Assembly (NCBI RefSeq): GCF_902167145.1
Contig: NC_050098.1
Span: 133,002,207-133,066,206, forward strand
DNA length: 64,000 nucleotides
Source: Zea mays
Taxonomy: Eukaryota; Streptophyta; Magnoliopsida; Poales; Poaceae
Direction: 5' to 3'
Made by a program: the position numbers and the translations under genes. Shown piece after piece: positions 44,879-57,087 of the stretch. A model generated the notes under the pieces. That model worked only from the letters and a program-made list of their open reading frames with translations. It made no database searches and had not been told where the DNA came from. Position 1 is the first letter of the stretch. Every line of letters begins with the position of its first letter.

Positions 44879-45699
44879 ATTGCACACATTGCTCTTCTAT
44901 ATACCTTTGATCATGTCTCTTTCCTATGCTATGACTAATGTATTTTTCAAGTCTATTTCAAACCAAGTCATAGGTGTATTGAAAGGGAATTGGAGTCTTC
45001 GGCGAAGACAAAGGCTTCCACTCTGTAACTCATCCTTCGCCGTCGCTCCAAGAGACTCTCCATCTTTGGGGGAGAGAACAAAAGGACTTCGTCTTTGGTA
45101 TAATATTAACTCATCTATTTATGACCAAAGGGGAAGATAGCACTTCGAGGGCTCTAATGCTTCCGTTTTTGGCGATTCATGCCAAAGGGGGAGAAAGTAT
45201 GAGCCCAAAGCAAAAGGACCGCACCACCACCAATTTCAAAAACTTCGTGTTTCCAAGAATATTATCAATTAGTATCCTATTGTGTTCAAAAGGGGGAGAA
45301 AGTAGTATTTCAAAAAGGATATATCAAAACCCTCTTGAACACTAAGAGGAGGATCTCATCTAGGGGGAGTTTTGTTTGGTCAAAGGAAAAGCATTTGAAA
45401 CAGGGGGAGAAAATTTCAAATCTTGAAAATGTTTCTCAAAATCTTATTCATTTGCCTTTGACTGTTTGCAAAAGAACTTTGAAAAGGATTTACAAAAGAG
45501 TTTGCAAAAACAAAACATGTGGTGCAATCGTGGTCCAAAATGTTAAATAAGAAAGAAACGATCCATGCATATCTTGTAAGTACTTAGATTGGCTCAATTC
45601 CAAGCAACGTTTACACTTACATTATGCAAACTAGTTCAGTTATGCACTTCTATATTTGCTTTGGTTTGTGTTGGCATCAATCACCAAAAAGGGGGAGAT
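44879..45699 (+). other. Multi-polypurine region of element C and true PPT
   Basis: Non-coding stretch after pol with repeated purine runs: AAAGGGGGAGAAAG near 45184 and 45290, CTAGGGGGAG near 45361, CAGGGGGAGAAAA near 45401, and the true tract AAAAAGGGGGAGA at 45686-45698, abutting the 3' LTR. Small ORFs (44808, 45121, 45335) read through these runs and are not genes. Confidence 0.85.
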
Positions 45700-47030
45700 T
45701 GAAAGGGAATTAGGCTTACACCTAGTCCCTAATTAATTTTGGTGGTTGAATTGCCCAACACAAATAATTGGACTAACTAGTTTGCTCAAGTGTATAGATT
45801 ATACAGGTGTAAAAGGTTCACACTTAGCCAATAAAAAGATCAAGTTTTTGGATTCAACAAAGGAGCAAAGAGGCAACCGAAGGCACCTCTGGTCTGGGGG
45901 CACCGGACTGTCCGGTGTACACCGGATAGTGTCCGGTGCACCACCGGACAGTATCCGGTGCACCAGAGGACTCCAACTCGAACTCGTCACCTTCAGGAAA
46001 TTCCAGAGGCGACTCCGCTATAATTCACCGGACTGTCCGGTGTACACCGGACAGTGTCCGGTGCTCCAAGGGAGAGCCGCCCCAGGAACTCGCCAGCCTC
46101 GGGAATTTACTTCAGCCGCTCCGCTATAATTCACCGGACTGTCCGGTGTACACCGGACTGTCCGGTGTAACAGCGGAGCAACGGCTATTTCGGCGCCAAC
46201 GGCTACCTGCGTCGCATTAAATGTGCGCGCAGCGCGCGCAGATGTCAGACTCGCCCATACTGGCGCACTGGACATCCAACAGTACATGTCCGGTGTGCTC
46301 CGGACATCCAGGCGGGCCCACAAATCAGAAGCTCCAACGGTCAGAATCCAACGGCAGTGATGACGTGGCGGGGGCACCGGACTGTCCGGTGTGCACCGGA
46401 CTGTCCGGTGCGCCATCGAACAGACGCCTCCACCAACGGTCAAGTTTGGTGGTTGGGGCTATAAATACCCCAACCACCCCACCATTCATTGCATCCAAGT
46501 TTTCCACTTCTCAACCACTTACAAGAGCTAGGCATTCAATTCTAGACACACCAAAGAGATCAAATCCTCTCCAATTCCACAAAAGGCTCTAGTGATTAGC
46601 GAGAGAGATTTGCCGTGTTCTTTTGAGCTCTTGCGCTTGGATTGCTTCTTTTCTTTCTCACTTGCTCTTGTGATCAACACTCAATTGTAATCAAGGCAAG
46701 AGGCACCAATTGTGTGGTGGCCCTTGCGGGGAAGTTTTATTCCCGGCTTTGATTTGAGAAGAGAAGCTCACTCGGTCCGAGGGACCGTTTGAGAGAGGGA
46801 AGGGTTGAAAGAGACCCGGCCTTTGTGGCCTCCTCAACGGGGAGTAGGTTTGCAAGAACCGAACCTCGGTAAAACAAATCCGCGTGTCACACTCTTCATT
46901 TGCTTGCGATTTGTTTTGTGCCCTCTCTCGTGGACTCGATTATATTTCTAACGCTAACCCGGCTTGTAGTTGTGATTATTTTTGAGAATTTCAGTTTCGC
47001 CCTATTCACCCCCCCTCTAGGCGACTATCA
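45700..47030 (+). repeat. Element C 3' LTR
   Basis: 1,331 bp. Compared with the 5' LTR it has one extra GTGCACCGGACTGTCCG-type unit (19 bp) near 46380-46410, so palindrome number differs between the two LTRs of one element. Confidence 0.95.
46460..46467 (+). promoter_or_regulatory. TATA box of element C 3' LTR
   Basis: TATAAATA at the position equivalent to 38310; it could drive read-through transcription into the B LTR. Confidence 0.75.
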
Positions 47031-47035
47031 CATAG

Positions 47036-50000
47036 CGGAAGACTTAATACAAAATAAAAGAATAAACATAAAACGAACTAAGGATCATCGGCGCCAATGT
47101 CAACTGAGAAACGCCACCTAGATCAGATCAAACTCCTCGCCTTGTGGCTCCTCCTGAACCACCTGCTCTTCTCCTGTGGGGGGGGTGTGAGACAGCAAGA
47201 GTAAGCTCACATACGTTCATCGCTCAACAAGTTGTGGGGAATAATGTGGCATGAACTCACCAAAGGTGGGAGTTCATGAAGTGTAAGGCTGATCAATGAT
47301 ATAAGGCTGAAGCTGAGCATTGCTTTTATAAGTTGGTCAAAATTTTATTAGCAATTACTAAGTATAAGTAAATACCAACCCTTAGAAATAATAAATAAAA
47401 GTAATAGTGAAATAATCCGAGATGCAATGAAATGACAGATTGAGTTTAAGTTCCATAAATTAATCATGTGAGTGTCCGAGCCACTCATGACCGTGAGCAC
47501 GGCTAGTATACCAGTTTTACACTCTACAGAGGTTGCGCATCTTTACCCACAAGTCGTGTTACCCATTTGCCACAGAGTTGATCAGACTCCATACACCTCT
47601 ACCAAGGAAGCGAGGCAGGGTACCACTACGAGGCCTTTACAAAGTTCCACTAGCTTCAGACTACCCGCTACAGTTTATAGGAAGCTCCAGTGCAGGGTTC
47701 TTGCCTTACCGCCATCGCAGCAAAATCAACCAATGACCTCCCTACACTGACCACTCCCCTACTGCCCTTGCCCCTTTCGGGTAAGGTAGCCCTCCACTAG
47801 CTTTCCTAGTTAATCAGCCAAGGGCGTCCCATAAACCCTTGTGGTAGCAGTGTTTTCCCGGGTGGTTCTCCATGTTCCCATTAACATAATGATCTTAACA
47901 TGGACAGTAAAGAATAAAACAGATAATAAGAAGCATAACAATGAGTGATGAATATCTCTATACCCAATCCACATAAAGAAATAGCATGAACTACCCAAAA
48001 CTTTAGTAGTAAAACCAATGGTGAAACAAGGTATAAAGATAGTCAAATCTAGGGTAACCTATTAGGTCCCAGCAAAATTAACCTATGCAGATCATTATGA
48101 ATAATAAGAACATGAATGGGTAAAAGAAGTGATCAAGGGCACAACTTGCCTTCAACGAGCTCCTGCTCAGCTATCTCTACTTGCTGATCCTCAGGTTCCA
48201 CAGTGGCTTGCTCGTCTACTCGCATCAACACAATACATACATAGTATAGCATAAATTAACATCACATCAAACATGCAAATGAAATATACAGTAACAAACT
48301 AAACATTAAAATATGCTCACAGGAATTGGAATCATTAAATTTGGAGTTATATATTTTAAGTTATGGATTTTCTAATGTTTTATGTGCTTAATACAAGATT
48401 AAGTGATAGATAAATTTTAAATCATCTCTCATGTTAAAACAGAGGCACTAATGGTTAGACAATAATTTTATAAAAATTTAGGAACTGGAATGGACCAATT
48501 TGGAGTTTATATGCATTTTCTATGAATTATACAAATTCTATGAATTGTTTTTATATTAAAAACTCATTTTCTAATTCATTTCCCTGATTTTATAATTCTC
48601 TGGACGGGGCCTCATTTTCTAGAAAACGCAGGGGCTACGGCGTAAAAGAACCTAAGACACAGGCCGCAACCCAGCTGGACGGCGGGTTGTTTTGGTGAAA
48701 ACCAAGGGGGCTCTTGACGAAAATGCCACGACTGAGCGAACACAGGTGCGCCTGGGCCATCCATTTAAAGATCTAGGGCCCAGATGTAAACAGCGAACCA
48801 GTATGCGATTTCAGTCGCGCAATCCACGATCTACGATCCAGATCCAAAGTCCACTTCATCCAACCGGTGTACACCCAGGTCCACAAGATTCTGATCTAAC
48901 GGCCAGTTGCTCACCCACCACAGGATTTAATCACATCCGCACAATTTGGATCGGACGGCCCATGACTCATCACACTATCGTCCAATCGGAGCCGTTGATT
49001 ACAAGATCAACGCCCAGCGCCTTCTCTTCCCCACGCCGCAACCAGGCGGCGGCGTTTGCACAGGGCCACGGCAGAGACCATCGCCGGGAGACCGCTAATC
49101 CCGCACCCTGATGCTTTATCTTCAATCAATCGAGCGCTACGCGTAGAGGAGGAGATGACGAACACAATGGATGGCTCCTTACCGGTTTTCGCGCAGCAGA
49201 GCTAGTTGCCCACGGTGGAGAACGGATCCGCGATGGAGGTCTGGCGCCGGTGAGAAATTGTGACGCGACCGTACAAGTTCTGGGGGGGGAAGCCATGACA
49301 CCACTGGGACGCCCCTACGACCCTCCCAAGTCACCAATCGAGAACGGAGCATGACCCAGGACGTAGACCGGCGACGGCGCTCCTCCGCTTTTCTCTCTCC
49401 TCCACATTTCCCTTGCACGGCTCCACTCACTCTGGATGGCGTCCCTGAGTCCACAATCGGGCGGACGAGAGGAGCATCAAGGTCGGCAATTTATAGTGGC
49501 CATAGCCCATGGTCCCGCGGGAGGGGAACCCGATAAGCTGGGTTCGGTTGTTACAACAACCCAACGATACTCACGCGGAGGAAGAAGCTCCTGGCGCAAG
49601 GGGCCCACCACGATGTCACGGCGTGCGCCCGGCCAGCAGATTGTGAGGCCGACCCTCGCGGTCCCACAGGGTCAGTGACCCACCTTTCAGTGCGACGACG
49701 CGCGCGGGAGTGGAAACCTGGGCCGCGCGGGGTAATCTCCTAGTGGGCCGAATACATGGGATTGGGCCCAATACGCCATTCCCCATTCTTTTATCCTTTT
49801 TATTTTCTGTTTTTGTTTTCCCTTTTTATTTCCAAATCTAAAAATGAGTTTAGATTTCTCCACAAGATTTGTGTTCAAATTAATCATTCAATTTGAATAC
49901 ATCAATGTGGGGTCAATTTATTTATTTATGGATTTATTTTGGTGTTTCATAATATTTCTTTCTTCTTTTCTATTTAAATCCCAAATTCAAATCTAGAGTT

Positions 50001-50229
50001 TAATCTAAATCTTCTACTCATTATAATATATATTTTTTTATCCATGTTACCATTGTTTTAAATGCACAAACAACCAAGAATCCAGTATGATGCAATAGCT
50101 TATTTGTGTCTTATTGAGGAATTACCCCTTTTTTCATGAGTGGTCACATGTGATGATAAATGGAGGTACACACATATTTAAAGGAAACAATTCCTCTTTT
50201 TATTTTCCCTTACAATTTTGAGTATTACA
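47036..50229 (-). repeat. Element B right LTR (5' LTR), part after C
   Basis: Completes the right LTR to 3,317 bp in total, ending GAGTATTACA. Minus-strand TATA-like motif at 49489-49495. Sequence from about 48840 on is almost identical to the left copy. Confidence 0.9.
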
Positions 50230-51261
50230 CATGCCTCGTCATGGGTAAGCTTTGCCTCAGGCAGACCAATACCAGAAAGGCCAACACGCAATGGGAGTGG
50301 AGAGATGGCGAGAGTAGCGTGTACCCTCCGTGGCAAGAGGCTGGACGGTGGTGTATCTGTGCTCTCGGTTGGCGTGAACCCGGTCTGGTCTTGAGAAACC
50401 CGGTGGCGAGTTGACATATGCAAGGGTTAAGTGCTACATATGTCGTGTGATTGGAGATCCTCAACTGAGTATTAATCAATTCAGATCGTCGTTACTTCTC
50501 GGACATGAAGACTTGGTCACTGACTTACATGTAGCAATCCAGTAAACTAAAAGGATGATGAAAAGATGGCTAGTGTTGGCCAAGTGCTTGAACTAGGGTA
50601 GAAAGAACTCTAGATTCAGGTAATGACTTAACTTGATAATAAAACTAGATTTTTCTATGGATCCACTGTTAGTAAGCATTTCTACAAACAGGGTCTTTGA
50701 TTCTTGAATAGCCTTACCTTGACTCCTTCAAGCCAGCATATCCTTGAGAGTATTTTTCTTTTGTTGGGTAAGACTTTTGAAAGTACACTCAGTACTCAGG
50801 GTTTTCGAACCCATGTTGTTGTAGGAGAGGAAAAACCAGAGTTTTGCTGTTTCTGTTCAAAGGTGGTACCCAAGGAAGAGCCCCAGCAGTGAAGGTGGTC
50901 GCGGGAGGATGTTTGCCTCCCACTTTGAAATCAATAAACTTTTGTGCGGGAGGGTGTTTTGCCTCCCTGTTCTGTAATAATACTTTATGCACTCATAATA
51001 CCCTGGTATTGTAATAATAGTACTCTATATATATATATATATATATATATATGTAAATTAAATTATTGTAATTTGCTTCTGCTGATTCTTTCCTCTGATG
51101 TGATGTAATATCTGCGTGACGGGTGAATCGCTCTTGGGCATAATGATGAGGATATAGTTACCGAACTTGTCGAGTGATTATGTGCATCTACAGGGTTGTC
51201 CAAGGTCCCCTGGACAAGGACAACAGTAGGTGGGCCTAATACCTTGGGAGGTTCCATCACA
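50230..51261 (+). repeat. Element 1 3' LTR, segment 4 of 4
   Basis: After B's TSD the LTR continues to its end, GGTTCCATCACA at 51261. It contains AATCAATAAACTTTTGTG at about 50928 (a poly(A)-signal-like AATAAA) and the TA microsatellite. The end differs from D's terminal GGTTGTGACA, so the two LTRs belong to related but distinct subfamilies. Confidence 0.8.
51026..51052. repeat. (TA)n microsatellite
   Basis: About 13 TA units within element 1's LTR. Confidence 0.95.
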
Positions 51262-51428
51262 AAAATGGAATGTAGTGTGTAGATAGTGATGATGAGAATT
51301 TCAATGCTATCCATATGCAAGAAATGACTCACAAGAATACCCAAGCCACAACTGTGCTTTTAGCTTCTTTGTGCAGGGATGAATATAACAAAGTAAGTGG
51401 CTTGGACAAGGACAAGAAGTATGGTATA
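51262..51428 (+). pseudogene. gag: Element G: Sirevirus gag fragment between element 1 and D
   Basis: The frame from 51339 reads TQATTVLLASLCRDEYNKV, the same block as ATTILLASLNREEYNKV in the Gag of C. It is the host DNA into which element 1 (left) and D (right) inserted. Continues at 56067. The part before 51339 is degraded but starts with a WNVV match to the Gag core. Confidence 0.85.
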
Positions 51429-54400
51429 TGTCACAACCCAACCAAGATATTGGCAGAATGAACACCAATCCTTGTCCATAAGGCCTCAGATGGATATGTA
51501 AGTGTACTAGATAACTTACTCAGGGTGCCGAGTTTTGATGAACTCATTCGTTCATTCCCAAAGATCGACATTCACCCATGATTGAGAATATTACAATAAT
51601 CATATATTTGAAAACATAAACAATAACATAGGAGATTGAGCGGAAGACTTTACAATAACATAATGTATATTAGCAAACTTAAGTTTACAAAATACCGAAG
51701 TAGTGATTATTACATGCCTCGATAGTATGAAAGTGCTCATTTATTACAATATAGGGGAAGGTTCCAACTTCCCAAAAGAGCACACAAGAACACGAACATA
51801 ACCAAAGGATCTCCAAGGACTAGTCTAACAGAAGTAAAAAGTGTCCAGCACCTCCCCTGCAACAACATAGGGAATAAAAACCTGAGTACACAATTACTCA
51901 ACAAGACTTACCCGACTAAAGAAAAGACTCTCAAGGGTATGCTAGCTGATTGTGAACCAAGGTAAATGTCATCAATGTTCAAAGACTTAAGTATTGTGTA
52001 AAAGCTTACTATTACTTGATCCTTAAGCCAAATTTTATTTCACCAGTTAAGTTATTTCCTGGATCTAGATTCATCTAATCTAGTTCATTCACTTGGTCTA
52101 CACTAGCTTTCTATTATTCAAAACTTGGTTATACTTTTTACTACGATGAGGGTCGAAGATCTAGTCTTCATATTCAAGAAGTAACGGTGATTCGAATTGA
52201 TTAATACCCAGCTGGTGATCTCCATCCACAAGACATATGTAGAACTTAACCCCTACATATGTCAACCCGCACTTGGGTTTCTTAAGACCAGAACTGGTCC
52301 CTGCCACCTAAGAAAACAGTACCCCACCATCCAACGTCTTGCCAGGTGGATACACGATACTATCGCCATCTCTCCACCCTAGTTTGGGCCAGCCTTTCTA
52401 GTATTGGTCTAGACGAGACAAAGCTTACCCATGATGAGACATGTGACCAGCTAAAAGGTTCTAGATCAACAGGCCAACAATCGGAGCGGTCCTTAAATGA
52501 CACAGACGGGCGAATTTTACAGCTCAACGTGCGGTCTCATTTTAAACTATTTCTCAAAACATGTACCTATAAAAGTTACCATGCTTGAATGATGAATTCA
52601 TCAAAGCCTATGATACCTTCATCATCCAAACCCTTTTTCTTTTGTAGAACATGATTCATAGTTCAAAACATTTTTGTTCATAATCTATAACCATAACTAA
52701 GCATTTATAAACTTTGTAAAATTGGTGTCAAGGATGGTAATCAATATTCCAAGGAGAAGTCATGCAACAAAGGTTTAATCACTCAACTCTTGCATTCTTG
52801 AGGAGGAGAGTCAGGCTCTTCTACCAAAATATCGCACCTAGCTATGAAGCCCACATGAGCACCTTCAGGAGGACCCTTAGAAGGACCTTCAGATTGAGGA
52901 GCTGATTCCTATTCCACTTCAACTTCCACTTCTTCTAGGTGTTCTACAAGTCAATTACAATTACATGAATGCGTATGTAATGACATGAAATGCAAACTCT
53001 CACAAGGGAGAGATGGGGAAGCATAGATACCACTAAAAGAAGCATAAGACAAGTATATATAAATCTACATAACATAAGATTTGATGAAAGCAACCAAACT
53101 GAATCTACTATGAAAAACCAGAGAGCTAAACATATTTGAACTTACAAAACCTTTCATACCAACAAACTACATTGTCTAACCCCTTTTAAACATATACTTA
53201 TACTAAGCATTAAGGATTAAAACTCTACTTTTAGCTAGCATCAGGTTCCTTAGCAAAAAAATTAAAAACAGGTTCAAAATTTAACCAGCCACTCAAATAG
53301 ACCTTATAAGTTTACCCCCAAAAAATCATAATTTTTAGAACTTGAATTTTATTACTAAAATTCATATAAGCATTCTAAGAGCACATTTTAATTATCTAAA
53401 ATTTATTATTGGCTTTAAAAATACTAAAACTAATTGTAAAATAATATTAAAAATTTTATTAAGTCAATAAAATTGGTTTCACAATTTTTATATATTTCTA
53501 TGATATTTGGAACATTTTCCAAGTTGCAGAATAAAAGAAAAGGAAAAACTGTGAATAGAATTGGGCCGAAATCGGCCCACACAGGCCCAGCCACGGAGGA
53601 AAATGCGCGCAGCTCGGGAGGTCCACGATTGTGATGCACGGTTTGCACAAAAGCTCTCATAGAAAAATAACTAAATAATCAAGAATCTACACTGTGAACC
53701 CTCGACTCCTTTCTATTTATTAAAACACACCCCCAGAGCACTGCCGACGACATCGGCGGCCAGAGAAGCATGGATACGGCGACACGGACCTTGGGAAGAC
53801 CTTAATCCACCACTACAACATGTCCTAGATCACTACAAACCAGATCCCAGCAAAAGCACGATCAACAGCACTCGGAATAACACGGCATCACCGGAGTTCC
53901 AAGTCCAATGAGCCCGCTCGAATCATCCGGTGCGGTAGAGTTCAAAGGAGAGGCACATTGGGAGTAACAATGACTCTCCAAGATCACAATGATCATGCAA
54001 ATATGGACAGAGAAAATCCAGGTTGGTCGGTCGATGAGAAGGTGACTCACGGTGATGACTAGAGACGGCGAACCCTCGTTCTGATCAAATATGGCAGGTA
54101 GATTTCAAATGGAAAGATCAGAGAGCATCTCGGACACATGGTGATCACGGAACATACACGTATTGACCGAGGGATACCTCGAGATGAGCCGGCCTCGATG
54201 AGGGGGTCAAAAGGGCCAGCGTGGTCAATTACTTTCAGAAAGAAGTTCGTGTTCAGGCCTTAACAAAGCAACAAGAGGACTGGCCGGTGAGGCTGATGGT
54301 TTAACCTAGGAGTAGAGGAAAGGTTAGGCACGGTGAGCAGACCATGGGAGCAACGGGAACATAGCAAGGCTCAGTTTTTGCTTCAAACAGCCATGGCAAG

Positions 54401-56066
54401 GCACCATAAAGTAGCAGGCTACCTGTGGCTTTGCTGGGACTTAACACAGGTGAAAACACAAGCTAGCACGTTCCACAACTCTACCGCATGACCACCACGT
54501 AAGGGCAAAGCACAAGGAGGCAGCAGGGGTGACCAATATCACTGGGTCAGCACACCATCAAGTAGGGCAGGCAGCTGAATCACAGGATCCCCAGTCCTAT
54601 CCTTGGGCTGTGAACAATCTCAGGTTACCCCCTCCCCAAGGTAGAGCTGTGCTTATCGGCAATTTACCCAGAACCACCTGGAAAAAGGGTAGTGGACTGA
54701 GATCTTTCTCAGATATTTGCCACTCAGTTTTCAACTTCATAAGGTCGACTGCAGTCCAAAGTTCAGGGCCCTTGTTCTCACACTTCTAGATAAGGACAGG
54801 CCAACACTAACACACCGAACTTGTTCACCATATATAGCTCTCTATGTTTGATATAACATCCCCAAGCCAAAAGTACATGAATCACAAGCTATAGGGCTCC
54901 AAAGTCAAGCACATACTCTTAAAACCCACTTTCAGTTGGCTGAAACTGACACAGATTGTAACAGTCTGACAGCCAGAGTTTTAGAGCACTTTACTCCAAT
55001 TCTTGTACAATACCAAGCACAACTTGCTACAGTTAACTTGCTCACTAACTGTTGCTCTTCAAGTTTTTGCAGCAATCCAAGGCCAAAAACGCATAGATCA
55101 CAGGTTTTAGTGCTCCAAAGTTGAGCACGGGACATTGAAACCAAGTTTCAGTTAACTGAAACTCACAGACCAACAGTCTGTCAAGCCATGTTTTGGGGAA
55201 TTTTATTCACATTTTTGTGCATAACCAGGTCGAACACCCCGCAAGATACTTGCTTAATTTCTTATGTTCTACCAACTTACTACAAAAACTTTGGTCTAAA
55301 ACATTATAGATTGGTCACAAAGAAGCTCCAAAACTGCACTAATAACACTGAAACTCAGATTCAGTTTACTGTTCCAGTCTGAAATTCAGAAATATGTCAG
55401 CCCCACTTTGGATCACTTTTTCTCCTAGTTCCTTATAGCTTTAGGGCAAGGTTTCTTAGCCAAACTTACAAGCCTAATGTATCTGTGTAACTTTGTTATA
55501 ATTACCATCTTCAAAATATGTATAGATTAAAATTTACAAAGGTCAAAATTAGGCTAGTTGATATTATTTTCAGCAAATTCAAACCTGAACCAAAACTAAA
55601 CTTTTGCAATTTACTCCAACTTTCTGTACACTACATGCAAATCTCCAAATATGGAAGTTGTTCAGTTTTTCAAGTTTTACAACTTTGGTAAATGGACTTT
55701 TGGCAAATTCTCATTAGATTTTGAAGTGAACTTTTGTGGGCTAGTTTAGGGTTTCAATTGTGATTGCTTTTTCTCCAAACAATCTCTCAACTTTGATCTG
55801 TACTTAAAAACAAAGTTGCTCTTTAACCTAAGATCCAACTTTGGTAATCAAAACCCATGGCTAGAATGTTCTTGATTTAGGAGTTGCTTTGTTTATATAC
55901 AAATTCAAACAAGGTTTTCAAACCTCTCTTACAACAACACAACACACCACATTTGGTTTGAATTTTCGACATAGTGAATGTATTCTAGTGTATCACAACA
56001 AGATTAATGCTAATGCATATGATGTCATGCCAAGATTTTAGTTATCGTAGCACCAGAGGTGTTACA
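51429..56066 (-). mobile_element. Element D: solo LTR of gypsy element related to element 1
   Basis: 4,638 bp, plus-strand start TGTCACAACCC and end GGTGTTACA; on the minus strand it begins TGTAACACCTCTGGTGC, similar to element 1's LTR start. Flanks GTATA (51424-51428) and AGATA (56067-56071) are an imperfect TSD; the gag reading resumes across the site, which proves the insertion. There is no internal sequence, so it is a solo LTR left by LTR-LTR recombination. It is about 0.6 kb longer than element 1's LTR, largely from the repeat block at 54860-55470. No credible gene: short ORFs only. Confidence 0.8.
54860..55470. repeat. Three imperfect tandem units of about 200 bp in solo LTR D
   Basis: Each unit has a GCTCCAAA... 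segment, a GAAACTnACAGA or GAAACTCAGATTCAG block and a CAGTCTGnnA block (about 54890-54975, 55110-55185, 55325-55390). Element 1's LTR has one similar unit near 3315-3370 on its strand. Confidence 0.65.
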
Positions 56067-57087
56067 AGATACTCTCATGAGGGCAACGACATCACCATGA
56101 TCACCAAGATGAAATTGGTGCAAGGCGAACTGGTGAGGTTCACAATGATCCAACTGAAACAAACAACAGCCTCAAGACTCTTGTGAACAAGATCCAAAAC
56201 TACGGGAGTACAAGATGGACGGATCAAGACATCGTGCGACTAATGCTAAGGTCATTTACCATCACTGATCCTAACCTTGTAAACCTTATTCATGAGAACC
56301 CTAGGTAATGTCGCCCGAAGAAATTATTGGAAATTTTTTGAGCTGGTGCATGATGGCAAAGGAGGCGAGGTATGTCGACGACATCGCCAATGGAACTCTT
56401 CCTCGACACTACGAGCCACAACTCGTTGCTCTCAAAGCGAAGACCAACAAGGATGTGCTCCCCGTCAAGGTGGCACAAATTGAGGCGGACGGTCTAAATG
56501 AGGATAAAATGGCGCTTGTGATCAAGCGCTTCAAGACCACTTTGAAGGGGCGCAAGTACTACCCCAACAAGAGAAAATCAAGGGAAAAGTGTACATGCTT
56601 CATGTGCAGTAAGTCCGGTCATTTTATTGCTCAATGTCCCTATAAGAAAAATAACGAGGACCAAGAAAAGAAAGGGAAGAAGAAGAAGTTCTATAGAAAG
56701 AAGAAGGGCAAGGCACACATCGGCAAGGAATGGGACTCGGACTGATCTTCATCCGACTATGACGATGAAGGACTCGATGCCTCTGCCTTGAACAAGTCCT
56801 CCCTCTTACCCAACGAGCATCACACTTGCCTCATGCCGAAAGAGAAGAAGGTACATACTCGTGATACATCCAAGTACACTTCTTCTAGTGATGAGGATTT
56901 CGATGATGATGTAGATTATAGCAATCTTTTTAATGGCTTAGATAAGTTTAAAGTAGATAAAATTAATGAATTGATGGATGCCTTGAATGAAAAAGATAGA
57001 TTGCTAGAAAAGCAAGAGGATTTGCTATATGAAGAACATGATAAGGTGATAGAAGTAGAAAAATCTTTTCTTTAGAAATTAAAAAGA
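56067..57087 (+). pseudogene. gag: Element G: Sirevirus gag, main part
   Basis: Continues the 51262-51428 fragment: HEGNDITMITKMKLVQGEL, then after a small indel NSLKTLVNKIQNYGSTRW, and after another near 56308 MSPEEIIGNFLSW. Zinc knuckle CFMCSKSGHFIAQC at about 56599-56640, a Lys-rich run, TGA at 56743-56745, then an acidic and coiled-coil region to a TAG at 57073-57075. Overall divergence from the Gag of C and several lesions make G much older than C. Confidence 0.85.

Larger units (their letters stand above)
37569..47030 (+). mobile_element. Element C: Sirevirus Ty1/copia retrotransposon (Opie/Ji type), near-complete
   Basis: 9,462 bp, TSD CATAG (37564-37568; 47031-47035), with the empty site preserved in the other copy of the B LTR. 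LTRs of 1,312 and 1,331 bp, primer site TGGTATCAGAGC, an intact 899-aa Gag, a full-length pol with two frameshifts, and a 0.8-kb multi-polypurine region. The LTRs differ at about 13 positions plus one 19-bp indel (about 1%). The Opie/Ji label rests on LTR and Gag style. Confidence 0.93.
32546..50229 (-). mobile_element. Element B: Ty3/gypsy retrotransposon with rearranged left side
   Basis: TSD CATGT (32541-32545) and CATGC (50230-50234), one mismatch. The minus-strand element has a 3.3-kb LTR at each side (32546-35862; 37446-37568 plus 47036-50229), a primer-binding site beside the right LTR and only about 1.37 kb of internal sequence (36079-37445). Uniquely, the left LTR is followed by a 216-bp copy of the host sequence that lies to the right of the whole element. 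Gag, most of protease, RT and most of integrase are missing. Sirevirus C sits in the right LTR. Confidence 0.85.
1..51261 (+). mobile_element. Element 1: chromovirus-like Ty3/gypsy LTR retrotransposon, 3' part, split by nested insertions
   Basis: The element enters from the left edge already inside its reverse transcriptase and ends at the CA at 51260-51261. Between these lie its decayed pol (2-2489), a polypurine tract and one 3' LTR now in four pieces (2650-4424, about 10554-11159, 31933-32545, 50235-51261; about 4.0 kb together). The pieces are tied together because each interrupting element has its own TSD and because D (51429-56066) carries related LTR sequence in the same order, for example the stretch around 50230-50560 against 52180-52440 on the other strand. 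Pol domain order RT, RNase H, integrase is that of Ty3/gypsy; the FIDD box and domain style resemble Tekay/Del-type chromoviruses, a tentative name. It inserted into the gag of relic G. Its 5' LTR and left TSD are outside the window. Confidence 0.85.
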
